From: Winogradskyella wandonensis
GTDB lineage: Bacteria; Bacteroidota; Bacteroidia; Flavobacteriales; Flavobacteriaceae
Direction of reading: 5' to 3'
DNA length: 64,000 nucleotides
Assembly: GCF_004346845.1 (NCBI RefSeq)
Contig: NZ_SMGI01000001.1
Location: 963,116 to 1,027,115, forward strand
The translations under genes were made by a program, and so were the position numbers. Of the stretch, positions 8,867-16,867 are shown piece by piece. The notes beneath the pieces are model-generated. The model was not told the origin of the DNA and made no database searches. It worked only from the letters and a program-made list of their open reading frames with translations. Within the stretch, counting starts at the first letter, position 1. Each line of letters opens with the position of its first letter.

Positions 8867-9968
8867 ATGATTACTTCAGACCAAATAAAAGCACTTAATT
8901 CCCGTCTCGACACACTGAGACAGTATCTTTGACTTAGATGCCAAACGCATAGAAATTACCAACGAAGAAGAGCAAACCTTCGACCCAAATTTTTGGAACG
9001 ACTCTAAAAAGGCAGAAGCCGTAATGAAATCGCTTCGCGAGAAAAAAAGTTGGGTCAATGATTTTGAAAATGCCAAAACACTCTTCGAAGATTTAGAAGT
9101 TATTTACGAGTTTTTCAAAGAAGATGAGGCACCAATGGAAAACGTTGAAGAGCGTTATGAAAAAGCCGTAAACGCCATTGAAAAGTTGGAGTTTAAAAAT
9201 ATGCTCTCGGAAGAAGGCGATTCGTTAAGTGCAGTTTTACAAATTACTGCTGGTGCAGGCGGCACCGAAAGTTGCGATTGGGCAAGTATGCTCATGCGTA
9301 TGTACATGATGTATGCCGAAAAAAGTGGTTTTAAAATAAAAGAGCTTAACCTTCAAGATGGTGATGTCGCTGGAATTAAGACTGTGACCCTAGAAATTGA
9401 AGGTCCGTTTGCTTTTGGTTGGCTTAAAGGTGAAAATGGTGTACATCGTTTGGTACGTATTTCACCTTTTGATAGTAATGCCAAACGCCATACGAGTTTT
9501 GCTTCGGTTTATGTGTATCCTTTGGTGGATGATTCTATTGAGATTGAAATAAATCCCGCGGATATCGAAATCACAACAGCACGTTCAAGCGGTGCTGGTG
9601 GACAAAATGTCAATAAAGTCGAAACAAAAGTGCAGCTATTGCATAAGCCTTCGGGAATTCAAATTCAGTGCTCCGAAACGCGTTCGCAACACGATAACCG
9701 AGCACGTGCTTTACAAATGTTGAAGTCTCAACTTTATGAAATAGAATTACAAAAACGAATGGCACAACGTGAAGATATTGAAGCTGGAAAGATGAAAATT
9801 GAATGGGGAAGCCAGATACGTAACTATGTGATGCATCCTTATAAATTGGTTAAAGATGTTAGGACTGGGCACGAAACAGGGAACGTCGATGCCGTTATGG
9901 ATGGCGATATCGAAGCGTTTTTAAAGGAATATTTGATGATGATGGGTCAAAAAGATTCGGTACAGTAA
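8867..9968 (+). CDS. prfB: Peptide chain release factor 2, expressed by programmed +1 frameshift
   Basis: RF2 ends translation at UGA and UAA. The zero frame runs from ATG 8867 for 21 codons to an in-frame TGA at 8930-8932 within TATCTTTGAC. Slippage +1 at CTT (8927-8929) continues at GAC 8931 and gives about 366 residues, the usual RF2 length. The stop-recognition motif SPF falls near 199-201 and the catalytic GGQ near 244-246. The TGA is therefore the classic autoregulatory frameshift, not a broken gene. The E. coli stimulatory AGGGGG is replaced by AGACAG. An ATG at 9024 would give a truncated product without domain 1 and is not the real start. Confidence 0.95.
8927..8933 (+). promoter_or_regulatory. 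prfB +1 recoding site CTT-TGA-C
   Basis: The slip codon CTT and stop TGA followed by C are identical to the widespread RF2 recoding site. Low RF2 makes the ribosome pause at TGA and slip forward, restoring synthesis. The upstream hexamer is AGACAG, a poor Shine-Dalgarno mimic. Confidence 0.93.
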
Positions 9969-10020
9969 TTGATTAAAAGAGTTTAACAAAATAAGATTCT
10001 CGTTTTCAAGGAAAATAAAT

Positions 10021-10362
10021 ATGATACAAATTTTACACAATCCGAGATGTCGGAAATCTAGAGAAGGTCTACAACTTTTGGAGGCCGCTAATAGTGAATT
10101 TGAAGTTATTAAATACCTAGACCATCCACTTACTGTTTTGGAATTAAAATCCATTATCAGTAAATTGGGGATTTCACCTTTGGATTTAGTAAGAAAAAAT
10201 GAGGCTATTTGGAAGAGCGATTACAAAGGAAAAAATCTATCTGATGAAGACATCATTACAGCTATGGTTAAATATCCAAAATTGATTGAACGTCCAATTG
10301 TAATTAATAAAGATAAGGCTATTGTTGGGCGACCAGCAGAAGCTATAAAAACGATATTATGA
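10021..10362 (+). CDS. ArsC-family protein (arsenate reductase-like, thioredoxin fold)
   Basis: A 113-residue ArsC/Spx-superfamily protein with the N-terminal active-site HNPRCRKS (catalytic Cys near residue 10) and the conserved ERPIVI and VGRP segments near the C-terminus. Family members reduce arsenate using glutaredoxin or thioredoxin, or act as YffB-like proteins of unclear role. No arsenic genes (arsR, acr3, arsM) are nearby. Its stop overlaps the next gene by 4 nt, so the two are probably co-transcribed. The name arsC is plausible but unproven. Confidence 0.8.
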   Translation: MIQILHNPRCRKSREGLQLLEAANSEFEVIKYLDHPLTVLELKSIISKLGISPLDLVRKNEAIWKSDYKGKNLSDEDIITAMVKYPKLIERPIVINKDKAIVGRPAEAIKTIL

Positions 10363-10856
10363 GAAAATTAATCCTATTATTATCACTTATTTTGGCTAGT
10401 AATATTGCCGAAGCTCAATTTGGCGGTCAGCGTCAAAATAGATTTAATCGTCAACCGCGAACTAGTACAGAACCAACAGATACTCAGAAAGAAAAATTTA
10501 AAAATGATATGAAAGAAAAGCAACAAGAATTCATATCAAAATTTTTACTCAAACTTGATGCAGATGAGTTTCAGCAGGAAATTGTCAAAATAACTTTGAC
10601 CGAATATTTTGAAAAACTTATATTATTTAACCAAAAAACTTTTGAGAGACAAATTGGAAAAGATGATGCCCTAAAAAAAATGCAGGATGAACACTTTGCC
10701 GATTTAAGAAGCTTAATGTCTAAGTCAGACATGAAAAAAATTGACGATTTGATTGAAGGAAAAAATTTAAAAGAATTAGACAAAGAAGAACGAAAAAAGA
10801 AAAAAAGAAAGAAGCGAAAAAAAGAAGAAAAAGAGGATAGCAAGAACAACGACTAG
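10359..10856 (+). CDS. Secreted protein of unknown function with Lys/Glu-rich tail
   Basis: A 165-residue protein not recognised as a known family. It has a signal peptide (MRKLILLLSLILASNIAEAQ), then a Gly/Gln/Arg segment (FGGQRQNRFNRQPR), a helical middle (about 45-130) with repeated charged residues, and an extremely basic C-terminus of KK/RK/EE runs. The layout recalls small periplasmic helical proteins, but nothing supports a specific role. It overlaps the ArsC-like gene by 4 nt. Confidence 0.7.
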   Translation: MRKLILLLSLILASNIAEAQFGGQRQNRFNRQPRTSTEPTDTQKEKFKNDMKEKQQEFISKFLLKLDADEFQQEIVKITLTEYFEKLILFNQKTFERQIGKDDALKKMQDEHFADLRSLMSKSDMKKIDDLIEGKNLKELDKEERKKKKRKKRKKEEKEDSKNND

Positions 10857-10915
10857 CCCATTTTTATATGACACTTATCATTTGCCGTTTTTGGTTTTTT
10901 AGCTAATTTGCTAAA

Positions 10916-12799
10916 ATGAATACCATAGCCTTACGCATACATGATTTTCTAAAAGATTTTCCGCCTTTTAATTTACTTACCAAAAGTCAACTCCTAGCAA
11001 TTTCTAATGCTGTTGATGTCCATTATATCGAAAACGATTCAATTGTATTTGATATTAATCAAGGCATAGAACAGCATTTTTACGTTGTTAAGGATGGTGC
11101 TATCGGACTTTTTGACCAAAACAATAAGTTAATTGATCATTGTGACGACGGAGATATATTTGGGCTTAGGGCCTTAATCCGAAAAGGAACGTACACCCTA
11201 AAAGCCAAAGCCATTGAAGAATCTATTTTATACAGTATTTCTTCCGAATTACTAAATACGTACATCACTACAAATGCCGAGGCTAGTCAATTTTTAATGC
11301 AATCATTTGTTGCTAATACAAAAGTGATTAATAATTCAGAGGATTCGGCAATTCTAACTAGTAATGCTTTATACTCAGATTTACAGTCCGCAGATTATTC
11401 AAAACATCCTATTACATGTTCTATAACAACAACAGTTAAAGAAGCATCTTTAATTATGACCGATAATCACGTAGGCTCTATAGTTGTTGTAGAACAAGAA
11501 AGACCAATTGGTATTATAACAGATAAGGATTTACGGACAAAAATTGCGACTGGAAAGTATAACATTAACGATTTAGTGTCTTCAATTATGTCATCTCCGG
11601 TAATTACCTATCCAAAAACCATTACCGTGGCAGCAGCACAAATTGCCATGCTACGTCATAAAATTACCCACTTGTGTATTACAGAAGATGGAACGGCAAA
11701 TACTAAACTTATAGGTATTTTATCCGAACACGATATTATAGTTTTAAGAGAACACAATGCCTCTGCACTAATAAAAGAAGTGAGAAGGAGTAAGTCATCA
11801 GAACAATTAAAGGTCATTAGAAATCGTGCTCAAGATTTAATAAGAAGATATTTAGACCAAAATATTCCTATTGATTTTGTTGCAAGAATTATTTCTTCAA
11901 TAAATGATGCTATAACTCAACGAATAATAGATATAGCAATTTTAAAGATGCCTACCAAACCACCATCTAAATTTGCCTGGTTATCAATAGGCAGTCAAGG
12001 TCGACAAGAGCAGTTGTTGCTTACAGACCAAGATAATGCTCTTGTTTTTGAGGACGTAGATGATACAGCTCTTGAGGCTACCAAATTTTATTTTCTTGAG
12101 CTAGCCAAGCGAATTAATACCAATTTAGAAACCGTAGGTTTTGAATTATGTCCCGCAGAAATGATGGCCAATAATCCAAAATGGTGTTTATCTTTAACAG
12201 AATGGGGCAATCAGTTTCATAAATGGATTACAACACCAGATCAAAACAATTTAATGCTTTGCACCATATTTTTTGATTATGACTATGTATATGGAGACAA
12301 AACATTAGTAAAACAGTTATCAGAACGTATTTTTCAGAGTATAGATTCTAATGATATCTTTCTGACTTATCTTGGTAGAAATGCCCTTCAAAATCCTCCA
12401 CCACTAAGTTTTTTTAGACAATTTTTAGTAGAAGCCGATGGCGCACACAAAGATTTTTTTGACATAAAGGCTAGAGCAATGATGCCATTGGTGGATGCTG
12501 CTAGATTACTGATACTTTCGTATAATATTAAGTCCGTAAATAATACGATAGAACGTTACGAAAAACTAGCGGAATTGGAACCACAAAATAAAGATACTTA
12601 TCTATTTTGTGTTGATGCCTTTAAAGACTTACTACATTTTAGAACAAAACAAGGTTTAGAAAATAAAGATTCTGGGCGTTTTATAGATTTAGAATCTTTA
12701 GACAAAAGAAATCGACTTCGCCTAAAACGCAGTTTTAAAGCCGTTAAAAACATTCAAGACCTAATTACAACACGCTTTAAACTCTCTCAATTACTCTAG
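10916..12799 (+). CDS. Cyclic-nucleotide-binding/CBS-pair/DUF294 nucleotidyltransferase-like protein
   Basis: A 627-residue cytoplasmic protein with a cNMP-binding (CAP_ED) domain at about 15-130, two CBS motifs at about 165-285, and a DUF294 nucleotidyltransferase-like domain starting near 300 with GSQGRQEQ (359-366) and a DxD-like TDQDNAL (D371, D373), then the DUF294 C-terminal helices. The nucleotidyltransferase motif (GS...DxD) suggests catalytic ability, and the N-terminal domains suggest control by nucleotides. One base separates it from a DnaQ-like exonuclease. This pair often travels with acs and actP genes, as here. The substrate is unknown. Confidence 0.88.
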   Translation: MNTIALRIHDFLKDFPPFNLLTKSQLLAISNAVDVHYIENDSIVFDINQGIEQHFYVVKDGAIGLFDQNNKLIDHCDDGDIFGLRALIRKGTYTLKAKAIEESILYSISSELLNTYITTNAEASQFLMQSFVANTKVINNSEDSAILTSNALYSDLQSADYSKHPITCSITTTVKEASLIMTDNHVGSIVVVEQERPIGIITDKDLRTKIATGKYNINDLVSSIMSSPVITYPKTITVAAAQIAMLRHKITHLCITEDGTANTKLIGILSEHDIIVLREHNASALIKEVRRSKSSEQLKVIRNRAQDLIRRYLDQNIPIDFVARIISSINDAITQRIIDIAILKMPTKPPSKFAWLSIGSQGRQEQLLLTDQDNALVFEDVDDTALEATKFYFLELAKRINTNLETVGFELCPAEMMANNPKWCLSLTEWGNQFHKWITTPDQNNLMLCTIFFDYDYVYGDKTLVKQLSERIFQSIDSNDIFLTYLGRNALQNPPPLSFFRQFLVEADGAHKDFFDIKARAMMPLVDAARLLILSYNIKSVNNTIERYEKLAELEPQNKDTYLFCVDAFKDLLHFRTKQGLENKDSGRFIDLESLDKRNRLRLKRSFKAVKNIQDLITTRFKLSQLL

Positions 12800-12800
12800 T

Positions 12801-13463
12801 ATGAAATGGTTTAAGCGTAAATCTTATCCTCAATTCTGGCAAGCATACGCCTCTTGTTTTAAACATAAACAAGAGCAAGACTTAAATCATATTCGTTTTG
12901 TAGTTTTTGATACCGAAACTACTGGGCTTAGTTCCAAAACCGACCGTATTTTATCCATTGGTTGTATTGCAATTAACGACTTAAAAATTAATGTTGCAGA
13001 CCAACTTGAAATTTATGTAAAACAAGACCACTTTAATACTAATACTGTTAAAATTCATGGTCTCTTAAAAGAAGGGAAAAACGCAAAATACGAAGAATCC
13101 CAAGCGATAATTGCATTTTTAGATTATGTAAAGGATGCCGTTTTAATTGCACATCATGCCGCTTTCGATGTTGCTATGATAAATGCAGCATTAAAAAGAT
13201 TAGACTTACCAAGACTTAAAAATAAAGTATTAGATACTGGACATTTATTTCAAAAAGCAAAATTAGATACTTCTAAGGCACATTTTAGCTTAGACGAATT
13301 ATCGCAACGTTTTAATATTCCGCTGCACGACAGACACACAGCATCAGGAGATGCTTACATTACGTCGATTTTATTTTTAAAATTAATCTCTAAACTTAGC
13401 GCAAAAGACAAAGTGAAACTAAAAGATTTATTACAACCAATTAATCGCATTGGTTTGCTGTAA
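12801..13463 (+). CDS. DnaQ-like 3'-5' exonuclease (DEDDh)
   Basis: A 220-residue exonuclease-fold protein. ExoI FDTETTG (about 36-42), ExoII HHAAFDVAMIN and ExoIII HDRHTASGDAYIT give the complete DEDDh set. It resembles the polymerase III epsilon subunit, but position in an acetate-use cluster behind a DUF294 protein marks it as the auxiliary type, not the replicative proofreader. It starts 1 nt after the DUF294 stop and overlaps the convergent HAD gene by 23 nt at its 3' end. Confidence 0.9.
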   Translation: MKWFKRKSYPQFWQAYASCFKHKQEQDLNHIRFVVFDTETTGLSSKTDRILSIGCIAINDLKINVADQLEIYVKQDHFNTNTVKIHGLLKEGKNAKYEESQAIIAFLDYVKDAVLIAHHAAFDVAMINAALKRLDLPRLKNKVLDTGHLFQKAKLDTSKAHFSLDELSQRFNIPLHDRHTASGDAYITSILFLKLISKLSAKDKVKLKDLLQPINRIGLL

Positions 13464-14121
13464 ACCTACTTTTCTTAACGATTTTTGAATATGCTATCTC
13501 TTCAAATTTTGAAATTATAATGTCTGCCTTGGAGTAGTCTTGATGAGTTGAATGAGGACTTTTAAAGCCTACACAAAAAATACCTGCGTCATGTGCGGCT
13601 TTAATACCGTTTGTAGAATCTTCTATGACCATACATTCCGACCTAGAGTAGCCAGTATGCGCAGCAGCTTTTATAAAAATTTCAGGATGTGGTTTAGATT
13701 GCTTTAAATCATTTCCACTAAATTTTCCAATAAAATATTGATTTAAATTAAACCTATCGAAAATACGGTTAATGTTAGGCATTGAAGCAGAAGATGCTAC
13801 CACCAGCTTTAAACCGTTATTATGATAATCTTTTATAACATCTAAAACGCCATCGATAAGCATTAAATCTTCATCATTTTCGAATAAATACTTAAAGTGC
13901 TGACGCTTCAATTTTACTAAATAATCAGAACCGAATGGAAGATTAAAGTGATTAACCAAACGTTTACAAATGTTAACGGTTGACTGTCCGGTAAAAGAGG
14001 TATATAAAGCCTCATCAACATTAATATTTACATCAGAAAACATTTTAAAATAGGCCTTTCTATGTAATGGTTCTGTATCTACAATGACACCGTCCATGTC
14101 AAAAAGTACGGCTTTTAGCAT
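13441..14121 (-). CDS. HAD-superfamily hydrolase, beta-phosphoglucomutase-like
   Basis: About 226 residues from ATG 14121; a longer reading to 14193 adds 24 residues before the conserved N-terminus MLKAVLFDMDGVIVD, so it is not used. HAD motif I is DMDGVIVDTEPLH, motif II VASSAS, motif III a Lys in KPHPEIF, and motif IV VIEDSTNG. The alpha-helical cap (about 18-85) is that of subfamily IA phosphatases and phosphoglucomutases. The substrate cannot be told. It overlaps the convergent exonuclease gene by 23 nt. Confidence 0.88.
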   Translation of the reverse strand: MLKAVLFDMDGVIVDTEPLHRKAYFKMFSDVNINVDEALYTSFTGQSTVNICKRLVNHFNLPFGSDYLVKLKRQHFKYLFENDEDLMLIDGVLDVIKDYHNNGLKLVVASSASMPNINRIFDRFNLNQYFIGKFSGNDLKQSKPHPEIFIKAAAHTGYSRSECMVIEDSTNGIKAAHDAGIFCVGFKSPHSTHQDYSKADIIISKFEEIAYSKIVKKSRFTANQCD

Positions 14122-14180
14122 AAGTTTAAATTTTGAAGCGAAATTAGGAAAGAAGAATCTATTTTTGTGAGAAATTATAA

Positions 14181-14230
14181 CAAAAAACCTCAAACACCAA
14201 TATGCGTAATTTACTGGCGTCTGAGGTTTT
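14181..14230 (-). terminator. Terminator of acs
   Basis: AAAACCTCA (14184-14192) pairs with TGAGGTTTT (14222-14230) around an imperfect inner stem, and a T-run follows on the minus strand. It begins 33 nt after the acs stop and lies upstream of the HAD gene start. Confidence 0.7.
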
Positions 14231-14262
14231 AAGTTCGCGGCTATTCCACGATAGTTGCAATT

Positions 14263-16170
14263 CTACATGACGTTATCTTTAATTTCTTGAACTACTTCTG
14301 GATTTAACAAGGTACTAATGTCACCTAAATTTTCTGTGTCGTTAGAAGCAATTTTTCTTAAAATTCGACGCATAATTTTTCCGCTTCTAGTTTTTGGTAA
14401 ACCACTAGTAAACTGAATCTTATCGAGCTTAGCGATAGGTCCTATTCTATCTGTAATAAGTTGGTTTATCTCGTTACGTACATTATCATGGTCACGACCT
14501 TCTCCTGTATCTTTCAAGGTTACATAGCCATAAAGTGCGTTGCCTTTTACATCGTGCGGAAAGCCTACAATCGCCGATTCTGCTACTGCTTGGTGCTCGT
14601 TAATAGCATCCTCTATTGGCGCAGTGCCTAAATTATGACCAGAAACTATTATTACGTCATCAACTCTTCCTGTAATACGGTAATAACCCACTTCATCTCT
14701 TAACGCACCATCTCCAGTAAAATACATATTCTCAAACGCCGAAAAATAAGTTTCTTTATAGCGTTGGTGATTCCCCCAAATGGTTCGTGCCATAGATGGC
14801 CAAGGAAATTTAATACACAAACGACCATCAACTTGATTTCCTTTAATTTCTTTACCATTCTCATCCATTAATGCCGGCTGAATACCTATAAATGGCAATG
14901 TGGCATAGGTTGGTTTGGTTGGTGTAGAAAACGGTATTGGCGTTATCATGATTCCGCCTGTTTCGGTTTGCCACCACGTATCTACGATTGGGCTTTTCTT
15001 TTTGCCTACATTTTCGTTGTACCAATGCCAAGCTTCCTCGTTAATTGGCTCTCCTACCGAACCTAGAACTTTTAGTGACGATAAATCGTATTTCTCTACC
15101 AATTCGGTGCCATGTTTTGCCAATGCTCTAATGGCCGTTGGCGCTGTGTAAAATTGAGTGATTTTATGTTTATCTACAATATCCCAAAAACGGCCAAAGT
15201 CTGGGTAACTCGGTACACCTTCGAACATTACTGTTGTTGCACCATTAGCCAATGGCCCATAAACAATATAACTATGACCTGTAATCCACCCAATATCTGC
15301 GGTACACCAATACACATCATTTTCGCGATACTGAAACACATTTTTAAATGTATATGCCGTATAAACCATATAACCAGCAGTAGTGTGTAACATACCTTTA
15401 GGCATGCCAGTAGAACCTGATGTATACAAGATAAAAAGCGGGTCTTCAGCGTCCATGACTTCGATGGCGCAATCACTGTAGGCATCATCTAAAAGAGGTT
15501 GTAACCACTCGTCACGAGCGGCTTTCATATTAATTTCTGAATTAATACGTTTTGCTACTAATACAGATTCTACTCCTGGACAGTCCTCTAAAGCTTCGTC
15601 TACAATACCTTTTAAATCTATTGTTTTAGACCCACGATACGACCCATCAGAAGTTACTACCATTTTTGCATCACAATCATTAATTCTAGTGGATAAAGCT
15701 GTTGCGGAAAACCCTGCAAAAACTACCGAATGTACGGCTCCTATCCTTGCGCAAGCCAAGACAGAAATAGCTAATTCTGGAATCATAGGCAAATAAATAC
15801 AAATACGGTCGCCCTTTTTTATGCCTTTGGATTTAAGAACATTTGCAAATTTACATACACGCTCGTGTAATTGGCGGTAGGTAATATGCTCTGCCGGCTC
15901 TTCGGGATTATTGGGTTCGAATAAAATAGCGGTCTTTTCACCTCTAGTATGCAGATGTCTGTCAATACAGTTTTCGGTAATATTTAGTTGTGCACCTTCA
16001 AACCATTTAATTTCTGGTTTTTTAAAATCCCAGCTTAATACATTATCCCATTTTTTTCGCCAAAGAAAATGCTCTTCTGCAATTTCTTCCCAAAAAACTT
16101 CGGGATTGCGTACAGATTTGCGATAGACTTGAAAATACTCTTCGAAGTGTTTTATATGGTAATTACTCAT
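14263..16170 (-). CDS. acs: Acetyl-CoA synthetase
   Basis: A 635-residue AMP-forming acyl-CoA synthetase that activates acetate to acetyl-CoA. The phosphate-binding loop YTSGSTGMPKG, WWQTETGG, YFTGDGALRDE and the C-terminal acylation-site lysine motif TRSGKIMRR are all present. The length is that of true Acs. The neighbours (ActP, DUF4212, CrbS-like kinase, DUF294) show a dedicated acetate-assimilation locus. It is probably regulated by the linked two-component pair and perhaps by lysine acetylation within the PKTRSGK motif, as known for Acs. Confidence 0.96.
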   Translation of the reverse strand: MSNYHIKHFEEYFQVYRKSVRNPEVFWEEIAEEHFLWRKKWDNVLSWDFKKPEIKWFEGAQLNITENCIDRHLHTRGEKTAILFEPNNPEEPAEHITYRQLHERVCKFANVLKSKGIKKGDRICIYLPMIPELAISVLACARIGAVHSVVFAGFSATALSTRINDCDAKMVVTSDGSYRGSKTIDLKGIVDEALEDCPGVESVLVAKRINSEINMKAARDEWLQPLLDDAYSDCAIEVMDAEDPLFILYTSGSTGMPKGMLHTTAGYMVYTAYTFKNVFQYRENDVYWCTADIGWITGHSYIVYGPLANGATTVMFEGVPSYPDFGRFWDIVDKHKITQFYTAPTAIRALAKHGTELVEKYDLSSLKVLGSVGEPINEEAWHWYNENVGKKKSPIVDTWWQTETGGIMITPIPFSTPTKPTYATLPFIGIQPALMDENGKEIKGNQVDGRLCIKFPWPSMARTIWGNHQRYKETYFSAFENMYFTGDGALRDEVGYYRITGRVDDVIIVSGHNLGTAPIEDAINEHQAVAESAIVGFPHDVKGNALYGYVTLKDTGEGRDHDNVRNEINQLITDRIGPIAKLDKIQFTSGLPKTRSGKIMRRILRKIASNDTENLGDISTLLNPEVVQEIKDNVM

Positions 16171-16191
16171 GATGTTTTACTTTTAATTAAT

Positions 16192-16416
16192 TTAACTTTT
16201 AGATTTGGTTTTAAAAAGTCCAAACCAATTAGGATTTAAAAATTTTAGTTTTATCATAGCCCATAAGAGCACCACAAAACACAAGCCCATAACGACAGAT
16301 TCTATGGCTCCTGTTGCTGTTTGACTCTCTAATTTAAAACGTAAAAATAGGGTGACTAGAACATAGATAGTGATGAATATATCTGATGCTAAAGCATTGA
16401 ATTGAAGTCGTTTCAT
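16192..16416 (-). CDS. Small two-helix membrane protein of the acetate cluster
   Basis: A 74-residue protein with two predicted membrane helices (about 10-30 and 37-58) and a basic C-terminal tail (LFKTKSKS). The family is not recognised with certainty. It starts 68 nt after the response regulator stop and ends 22 nt before acs, all on the same strand, so co-expression with acs is likely. Confidence 0.65.
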   Translation of the reverse strand: MKRLQFNALASDIFITIYVLVTLFLRFKLESQTATGAIESVVMGLCFVVLLWAMIKLKFLNPNWFGLFKTKSKS

Positions 16417-16484
16417 TTTAATTTAACTTTAATTATACATTGTTTGTTTGCACACAAAACCATTGTAGATTAAAGTTTGAAATA

Positions 16485-16850
16485 CTAAGCGATGAGCTCA
16501 TTAATTTCTGAAACTATTTGTTTTATCGAAAACGGCTTGGTTAAATATTTATCTGCTCCAAGTTTTAAGCCTTTTTCAACATCCGAAGCTTTATTTTTTG
16601 CTGTAAGAAACACCACTTTTGTGTTTGCTAACGCTTTATTTTCTTTTATAGCTTTTAGAGTTTGATAACCATCTACTTTAGGCATCATTACATCTAGCAT
16701 AATAACATCTGGAATGATGCTTTCTAAAATTTCTAAAGCCTCACTACCATCTCGTGCTATATATACCTCGAAATTGTTCTTTTTAAAGGTATATTCTAGC
16801 GTCATTACGATATTAGGCTCGTCATCGACAATTACAATCTTCTTCTTCAT
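16485..16850 (-). CDS. Receiver-only response regulator
   Basis: A 121-residue CheY-like receiver with no output domain: acidic pocket VDDEPN (8-13), phospho-acceptor Asp in MLDVMMP (about 51), conserved Thr in FLTAKN and Lys in LTKPF. It lies 17 nt after the histidine kinase stop, so it is almost surely the partner. In proteobacterial CrbS/CrbR systems the regulator has a LuxR-type DNA-binding domain. Here the receiver alone must act through another protein. Confidence 0.93.
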   Translation of the reverse strand: MKKKIVIVDDEPNIVMTLEYTFKKNNFEVYIARDGSEALEILESIIPDVIMLDVMMPKVDGYQTLKAIKENKALANTKVVFLTAKNKASDVEKGLKLGADKYLTKPFSIKQIVSEINELIA

Positions 16851-16867
16851 TTAAAAGCTTTTACAAT

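Noticed and set aside
8930..8932. In-frame TGA in prfB read as a pseudogene
   Set aside because: The TGA is in the canonical CTT-TGA-C recoding site and the downstream frame is complete with SPF and GGQ motifs; the joined length equals normal RF2.
10021..10362. Arsenic-resistance operon
   Set aside because: Only the ArsC-like gene is present; no arsR, arsB/acr3 or arsM nearby, and its partner is an unrelated secreted protein.
15228..15488. Open frames overlapping acs and other strong genes on alternative frames
   Set aside because: They lie wholly inside well-supported genes and show no domain, signal or family motif.
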